Part shown: positions 57,601 through 64,000 of the stretch, piece by piece | Layout: every line of letters starts with the position of its first letter | Position numbering within the stretch: the stretch's first letter is position 1 | Assembly (NCBI GenBank): GCA_037176845.1 | Contig: JAYKXP010000073.1 | Span: forward strand, 124,001-188,000 | Direction: 5' to 3' | From: Paramarasmius palmivorus | Lineage: Eukaryota > Basidiomycota > Agaricomycetes > Agaricales > Marasmiaceae | DNA length: 64,000 bases | Program-made: the position numbers and the translations under genes | The notes under the pieces: generated by a model | Databases searched by the model: none | What the model saw: the letters and a program-made list of their open reading frames with translations, nothing else | Told to the model about the DNA's origin: nothing

Positions 57601-59951
57601 AAATTCTTAGAACGCTACCGGATCACAACGCATGAAATACTCACACAGTAACCATCGCGCACAAATCTCTGCTCCGACTTCATCTCCCTCCTTAGTTACC
57701 TGCGCCACCTTTCCTATATGTAAAACACGTTCCCTTACGCCCTGTACATCTAAAGACACTTCTTCTCCCTGGAGACACCGTCGCACGACCTGCTTGGTAC
57801 TCTCGGAAGAGGACGGACATAGAGCAAGAAATTGCAGTGTGCTAAGGCGTAAATCGTGTGAATGAGAGAGAAGCGAATCCTTCGTCGACGAATATGCATC
57901 AGCGAACGAGATTTCGATGCCTTGATCACCACTGTACACCAAGAAGAGATGAGTACGATGAAAGCTAGTGAAGACAAAAACATACCGTGCATTGAGTAGT
58001 TTAACGATGCCATGAAGAACGTATTTGGACCATGACCATTTCTGGAGACATGACTTGGTCCAGGAGAGTAGATCGAGCTCTACTTGAGGCATCTTGGCGA
58101 GTTCTGCCATGCAAACGCCAATGACCCACGATGAATGGGGGAATGCATCTTTTCTGTCTTCATCTTCAGGTCCCTTGAGAATGTGATCGACCATGCCAAC
58201 CAAGAGACTGGGGATCTTGGCCTTGGAGTCGGAATGGGTAGATAACGAGAGTATATCATCCAGTTCTGCGCACTTCAGAAAGTCATCAGTTTAAGCTTCA
58301 AACTTCCGTGAAGTATAGACTATACCTCTTCGGGGTCCATCACTTTACCCACAAGCACCTTCAGACGTAGCTCTGACCACTCTTCAACCTTTTTCCTCCA
58401 AACCAGATCAACGTCACCTGCTGCAAGTTTTCCTGAACGAGATAAAGCAGCAAGTAATCTCACTACTTCTCGTCCCTTCACCTCCAACAGTTTGGGTGAC
58501 TTCTTCACCAATGCGGGTAGCGCGATCATCTTCCAGCCTCCCCATCCAAGATCCGCTAGGACACCATGTAACTTCAGCGTGAAACCAATCGTCTCGGTAT
58601 CCTTTTCGTTCTCCCATAATCGGTTGAGGAGATGGCGACCGGAAGACATCCAGGCACTCATATCACCCGTATTTAGAAGCGATGAGGTAAAACGAAGAAG
58701 TGCAGGATGCAACGCAGCAGAGGGAGGAAGAGGTATTTTCATCGCTTCAGCGTACAGCTGGGTGATGTGTTTTGCCGAAAGCCGCGAGCCATTACGAACC
58801 GAAGTTATCACAGCTGCGAGCTCCACGAGCCGCCGTAGACGTTCGTCGGCGAATGGAATAGAGGGCGCGGAAGAGAATTCCTGGAGGACGAGGTCTGTGA
58901 CGCCAGAAAACTGTTCTGAACCTTTAACATGGTGTATAAAGGCGGTGAAGATTCTTCGCAAGAGGGTGAACACTTTCTCGGCATTCTCGTTGTCACAGCA
59001 CAAGTAATAGGCGATTAACGGTCGAATTAACGACGGAGTGACAGTGTGGAGTGTTTGTGAGACCGACTACGAGAGAAGAGTTAGCTGGGAAATGCAAACA
59101 ACCTGAACTCGACAAACCTTGCACGCTGTAACGAAGCACCATGCACCAGCATCTTCTATTCCCTCTTAGGTCTGTTGCAACAAGAACTACTGCCGTTTCC
59201 CTCAGCGCCGCTTTGAGCTTTCGCAGTACATTACCCCAGACCTCTGCCAAGGCCCGCTGAACTTCGGGCAGGCACTTTGGTATGGTCTGGCAAACAGCTG
59301 ACCATGTTTTTTCAAGCAGACTCGGTTCTGCCACTGGGATGAGCAGATATTTGAAGAGGGTAGATAGTGTGGAAAGGAGTGTTGTGAGAGCTTCAGGTAA
59401 AATGGTGCGTGTCGACAGACGAAGCAGACGTTCTAATATGTCTTCATAAACGGGTTCGAGGGTAGATCGAAGGTCTTGAGCAAGTTTTTGTAGTAGACTA
59501 GAAGCGTTCCGTCAGAAAAAGAACGAGTAACGAGTAACAGAAGAAAGACAAACTCTAGCAGTGCCTTCAGCCCTTCATCATTAGACGACCCCAAAGCTTC
59601 CACCCAAAGTCCAACTATCTCCTTCCAATTATGTAGCAACAGAGGTAAAGATGCAGATATCGGTCCTGCTTTTTGCGTGAACTTGACGTAGCTCGGTGAT
59701 AGATTGAGTTGTTGCCAATGTATTAATGCTTCGTAGAAATGAGATTGGGTATCTTCTAGCTCTCGGTCTAGTTTTTCCTTTCCGCTGAGTGCAGAGGGTA
59801 GATGAACATCCTTAAGTTCTTGGTTATAGGATTTGTACTATCAGAAATGTCAGAAAAGTTCGAGGCATGTCATCTTTATACGCACCTTGAAACGCTTCTC
59901 GACTGCCGGTTGGCCATCGCTTATCTCTTCGTGCTCTTCAAAGTCCATCAT
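51625..59951 (-). CDS. UTP20: UTP20, U3 snoRNP/SSU-processome component (two apparent frameshifts)
   Basis: Largest gene in the window, ~8.3 kb with few introns, MMDFEEHEEISDG (59951) to a stop at 51625, about 2,600 residues of HEAT-like helices. Landmarks: HFYEALIHWQQLNLSPSYVK near the start, CILTYKQRALVFYQEKL and SAVLTTLAGCTDTELGLLV in the DRIM region, RVLRRLADICDEHPMKSSTL, DTLCRIAVVLGPSYLPSMF, and a basic tail KVGATQFSAIYNQIRQG with NPQAAANRKAHRNAIKKD, as in UTP20. The protein works in the nucleolus on 18S rRNA maturation. Two single-base shifts occur: one extra base at 56124-56125 (between RVLVKVL and DCLVAVHVKPS) and one missing base near 55134-55137 (between NFFNNIF and HVQIHRRSR). The surrounding frames are well conserved, so these look like assembly errors. 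The junction near 57130-57180 is unresolved. Confidence 0.85.
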
Positions 59952-61751
59952 GCCTGAGATTTTGAAGCCAGGCCGTCGCGTTGAAGAGGGGGGGGAAGCA
60001 ATCTGAGCAGGCCGGCAGTGAGGGCAGATGAAAAAAATCTGCGTGGGAAAACTTGCGCGTCTACATACGACCAACAACGATATTGAACCGATTCCAAGTG
60101 AATGGCTACCGTGTAAACTAGACTAGAAGTAATATTCTATACACACTAAATCTAAAAATGGGAAACCATTGACTAGCAACAAGGATGAATGAGAAACGGT
60201 AGATGTTACTCCAGCTCGACCTTCTCCCCGACTACTTGTTGCGTCTCTTGCAATCTCTCGGACGCATCATTGATCCTACTCTCGAGCTCCCACCCCGCAT
60301 TTTCAACATCTTCCCTGGAATCAAGGCACTGTTGAGGAAATATTTCCAATACTTCAATAAGCTTTTCTCGGAGGCTCCTCTTGGTACGATGGGTATTCCT
60401 ATTGTTGGCAATAGTGATCCACTCAGAGACTACGTAAAGAGCGTCAGTAGTGAAAGGGAATTGAGCATATGGTGAACAAACATTCAAATTTATCTTGATG
60501 GGTCAGGAAGGAGTTGTAGTTCTTACTGTAGCAGATGCTTAGACAGGTTCAGCTGATGGATGGTGGTATCGACCGAAGGAAAAGACCCTTACGCCCAAGC
60601 GTTCTTCCCTGAAACCATCACATCGTCGTGCCCCCGTCCAAAGGAAAGCAAGTATGACGTCTGGGTTGGGAAATTCGCCTATCCATTCGTTCTTTCAGCA
60701 ACAACCAAGATGTAGATTCCGAGACGACGCACGTGTGCTAGGCCAGTATAGAGCAACGGATTTGGGTATATCAACATGTAACAACGATTGGGCACTCCAG
60801 GGACGCCACGGACGAAGGAACGCAGTACTTGAGAAATGCTTGTGGAGGTCATGATAAAGATAAACGGGTATTGAGTCAAAGAGGCGTGCAGTATATATAA
60901 GGCATTCGTCTCGCGAGGCTGCCGCTATCAAATGCTGCGCCTTCTAAATCATAAGTGAATACGGTAGATATCGCGGGATGTGGAGAAGGTCTGATGTCAT
61001 CGATGGAAAGGACAGGCTTTGTCTTTTCGGAACACCCGATGATGCAGTGCATTACGAGTAGAGTACGCGCACTTTCCTGGTCTTGCAGGGTGGCGTCAAG
61101 GACACATTGATCCAGCACTATACGATATATATAACTTGAAAAGGTTAGCCTCGGCATCAAAATACTCAGTGTGTTGGCCTCACCGCGCCTCGAGCATCCG
61201 AAGATGAGGGCTTGCATAAGTCGTATTACTCCACAATACGTTGCATCGCTGGGCAAGAACGTTCACCCAATGCATTCATAAACGGAAAGGTGCACTAGTC
61301 AGTGGATAGACTGTCAGACACCTGTTCAAGGCTTTCGGGAATGGCAGTCAAGTATGAGCGTGTCAATACGCACTTTGAGCCTCTTCTGGGTTTTCAAGTA
61401 GCCATCTTTACGCTAGGAAATGCCTATCTGTTTGTTTTGGGTAGACACGACATCTGTAAACGAAGAAATGGTCTTCTGGGCAGAACGATGGTGACGGGAC
61501 AAGAGAAAAAGACACTTACGTGGGAAGATAATTGGATATGGGCGTCAAGTGATTCGCACTTTAGCGTCATCGTGCTAGCGCTTCTTCCTTCCGACTCTGT
61601 TCAGTACACAATGTTCAACGTAAACCCACTCGGTCTACTGTACACAAAGCTCTCTGGGATCCTCGCTCATAGACCCATATCCTTACCAAATCCTCAACCA
61701 CCAAAACTTCGCAACTCGCCACGGTGAAAAGGAACGGCCGTTTCCTCCATC
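59952..61751. other. Mostly unassigned region; one ambiguous ORF pair at 60203-60487
   Basis: At 60203-60487 both strands are open. The plus frame (MLLQLDLLPDYLLRLLQSLG, then RIFNIFPGIKALLRKYFQYF) is GC-rich in third positions. The minus frame ends DASERLQETQQVVGEKVELE and has a possible GTAAGA-TAG intron upstream. I cannot choose between them. Other frames (60876-61256 minus, 61302-61727 plus) show no domain. The part next to 59951 is the UTP20 promoter. Confidence 0.3.
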
Positions 61752-62025
61752 ATGTTCAAGGCCGAAGGCCACATCTGGCTGCGGGTTTGGCATCGGCTTC
61801 AAGGGTTTCCAAGCGCTCGCCAACAAAGGTGCCCGTGTCTACATCCTCGGTCGTCGCAAAGTGGCCCTCTAGGAGACTGCGAACAAATGGGATTTCAGCT
61901 TGACACAGCCCAAAGGCCAGTACTTCAAGTCTAGTATCCAAGCAATAGTGGTTCAACTCCAGGCCAGAAACCACCATGCCAATGTATTGGTCAACAACTC
62001 TGATATCACTAAGGCCACCAGCTAG
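61752..62025 (+). pseudogene. Short-chain dehydrogenase relic
   Basis: In the frame of 61780 the DNA reads SGCGFGIGFKGFQALANKGA, RVYILGRRKVAL, a TAG stop at 61870-61872, then ETANKWDFSLTQPKGQ, SSIQAIVVQLQAR and NVLVNNSDITKATS, with a stop at 62023-62025. This is the N-terminal third of a classical SDR: Gly-rich cofactor motif (one Gly replaced), R-x-x-x-LGRR, and the VNN-A/S-G-I strand (NNSDI here). About 15 residues between QPKGQ and SSIQA expected in the family are missing. The stop, the deletion and the absence of the YxxxK half show a dead fragment. Confidence 0.75.
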
Positions 62026-62296
62026 GTTGAAGTGAAGAAACAGACCAGTGAGCAAGAAGATCGTGGGAGCTCCCCGCACAGACTGAGTATAATGGCCCTC
62101 ATGTTCCTGTCGGCCGGTACAAGAGCCATGTATTTGAAATTCGTTATAACAGCAAGAAACCTAATCAACACGATGCAAGGAAGCGTACTTTTCGGCACAC
62201 GAAACTATCATATTCAGTTCTCAGGAGTCTCATCAGCACCTTTCTCCGAGGCGGAATGCGGGGCCTAGACAGCCCGGTCAGTACACGGACTGTTCA

Positions 62297-63931
62297 TCAA
62301 AGATACCCACTACTCACGGATCTTGTACCCTGGACAGATGTCCGTCCCTTGACCCATCTAACAAACAGCAATACAGCCAACAACAATGCAACAGCAAGGT
62401 AGTAGTGGTCGTAGTTTGCCCACTCAAGGACTGGTTCGGCGACATCATCTACCCCTCGGACCCCACAAACGCGAGCCCATTCCCTATTGTTCGATATCAC
62501 TCCAGGCTAAATAGCTTACCGTTAGCTGTATGTATGGCAATGGCCTACCGAAAACGAACCTTGGCCCTGAGAATGAATTCCTCCAACGGAATACCTCCAC
62601 GATGCCCGTAGGCCTGGATTGGCTCAAAGCCGCTCTCTGTCCCATTCTTGAATTTGAATTGCAAGGTTCTCCGATGTCCGCTTTCATGGAGTTCAATAGC
62701 GATTATTGATGAGAAGTCAGCTGCCAGGCAAGGCGTTAGCACCGCAGAATGGCACGAAAGACGAAGAAACACTACTCACGAATTGCTTCGAGCTCGGGAT
62801 TCTGCCTGTCTGCTTCAATTTCATGGAAGAACGAGATGAAGGGTTGGTATCCGGTTTCGATCAAGGTGAGCTTGAGAGGGTCGTGGCAGTGGCCCATGCG
62901 TTCAAGAGCGGTAATGATCAGGTGCATTAAAGTACGTGAGGCAACTAGAGAAAATCCAAGTGAGAACGAATAATGTACAGGTGCAGTGAAGATATGCTCA
63001 CTGTTGCCGATCCCGAAAGGTCTCCTGTCCGAGAATACACCATTCTCGTGGAAATCCGCGAGACTACGAATTCTTCCAAGCACACCGGGCGGTAACTGCT
63101 CAGCGTACGTCTCGTTGTATGTGAATTGCGTATTGATGAAATCAAATATCTAGAAACATCTTCAGGTCGTTGATACAACCACAAACGACAAACCCTTACA
63201 TTCCACTGCAAGATATTGATGAACGGTAAGTAGCAGTTCGTATGGATGGAGGAGGGAGACCTACAGCATTGACAAGGTTGGTCGGCCGCCCAAAAACGAA
63301 TGGTCTCAAGAAGTCCAGGAAAGGCCTGGATTCCCTTGCTTTTGCTCTGAACTCTGGAGACGAATAAAACTCCCTTATGTGTCTTTGGAAAGCCTAGGAT
63401 GCGATCAGCGTTTGAATGGTAAGGTACTTGAGCAAGCCTACCGGACAGTGTGTCCAAGGTTCCAACAGACGGTCGTTCACTGGCTCTACAGTCTCAACGG
63501 GGATGTATTGATACCCATCGAAGGGCGCAACGACAGTTGTGCCATTTGCAAGTGTGACCCTATTTCGGGGGTTCGGCGGGAACAAGCCCTGGAGGGTTGC
63601 AATAGCTGAATCAAAAACAACGTTTCCTTCGCCTCCGTTCTTTGAGAAGACCTGGAGCTGTTTACTGTCGACGAGGTCGGAACGGATGCCTTCAATATGG
63701 GAGGCGGATCTTGGATTCAGGTAGGTTGAATGCAAGAAGGTACCGAGTTGGAACGACTCGGCCTAGTAGAATATGTTCAGCGACCGAGACAGGGACGAAG
63801 CCTGGACCACTTACAAGCCCTAAGGGTGTGATTTTGGTGAAGAAACCCTTGTAAGTCTTGGGGTCTTGAAAGTAATGGATCCTGTCGCCGTGGCGAGAGA
63901 TAATGACTGTACCAATGACGGTGGACATCAT
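62297..63931 (-). CDS. Histidine-phosphatase-like membrane protein, copy 3 (RHGDR, frame intact)
   Basis: Starts MMSTVIGTVIISRHGDRIHY (63931), keeping the RHGxR nucleophile His of branch-2 histidine phosphatases (acid phosphatase/phytase type). About eight exons join in frame: FFTKITPLGL, STYLNPRSASHIEGIRSD, LQVFSKNGGEGNVVFDSAI, GYQYIPVETVEPVNDRLLEP, FVFGRPTNLVNA, IFDFINTQFTYNETYAEQLP, GVFSDRRPFGIGN, LIETGYQPFISFFHEIEA, IQAYGHRGGIPLEEFI, NNREWARVCGV and a C-terminal span DHYYLAVALLLAVLLFVRW with a short basic tail ending SSGYL. The usual HD proton-donor motif of the family appears as GYQPF, so activity is uncertain. Without an N-terminal signal the topology would be tail-anchored. It is the only copy with an unbroken frame. 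Confidence 0.7.
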
Positions 63932-64000
63932 AGAGCGCTGGGGTTGGAGGCGACTGTCTCGTTAGGTTTCCTTTAAAACAGCAAAAGAGACCCCGGACTC
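63932..64000. other. Right edge, promoter side of phosphatase-like copy 3
   Basis: The last 69 bases hold the upstream leader of the minus-strand gene starting at 63931; CCTTTAAAAC on the plus strand (TTTTAAAGG on the minus) may be its core promoter. Confidence 0.3.

Noticed and set aside
61302..61727. 141-codon plus-strand ORF
   Set aside because: No domain, splice partner or good start context; considered chance.

Overview
The window looks like a nuclear chromosome segment of a mushroom-forming basidiomycete (Agaricomycetes). The evidence is dense genes on both strands, many GT-AG introns of about 45-70 bases, class I hydrophobins with an eight-cysteine pattern, a CFEM-like wall protein, a Crinkler-like nuclease-kinase, a MATA-type HMG-box protein and fungal F-box/RING genes. 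No rRNA, CRISPR, prophage or intact transposon was seen. I could not search databases; names rest on motifs and recalled family patterns.

Layout. 0-13 kb: lineage-specific genes, namely a partial low-complexity protein at the left edge, a coiled-coil multi-exon gene, a C2H2 zinc-finger gene, a protein with an internal repeat, a RING protein and small unknowns. 13-21 kb: an HMG-box protein with an exact in-frame 222-bp duplication, then two tandem type-B carboxylesterases. 20.7-28 kb: a pseudokinase fused to ARM repeats and a large F-box-like, cysteine-rich protein. 28-37 kb: sparse, with two hydrophobins in inverted orientation (each broken by a different one-base indel), a CFEM-like protein, a dual-specificity-phosphatase-like protein without the catalytic cysteine, and an intron-containing tRNA-Gln(CUG). 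37-40 kb: a head-to-head pair, a pinin-like splicing protein and a shortened SRP72. 40-49 kb: two membrane-anchored histidine-phosphatase-like paralogs on either side of a Crinkler-like gene (bracketed by ~95-bp direct repeats) and a PRISE-type reductase. 49-60 kb: a small unknown gene, geranylgeranyl diphosphate synthase and UTP20. 60-64 kb: a dehydrogenase relic and a third histidine-phosphatase-like paralog, the only one of the three with RHGDR.

Housekeeping functions are rRNA processing (UTP20), splicing (pinin), protein targeting (SRP72), prenylation/isoprenoids (GGPPS) and translation (tRNA-Gln). Accessory functions are surface and secreted proteins (hydrophobins, CFEM, esterases, phosphatase-like proteins) and proteins with altered catalytic sites.

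A theme runs through the second half: single-base frameshifts in otherwise well-conserved frames (both hydrophobins, phosphatase copies 1 and 2, SRP72 three times, UTP20 twice). UTP20 is normally essential and single-copy, so many of these are probably assembly indels, although real decay is possible for the duplicated genes. Gene ends and introns are from reading by eye and some junctions are unresolved.
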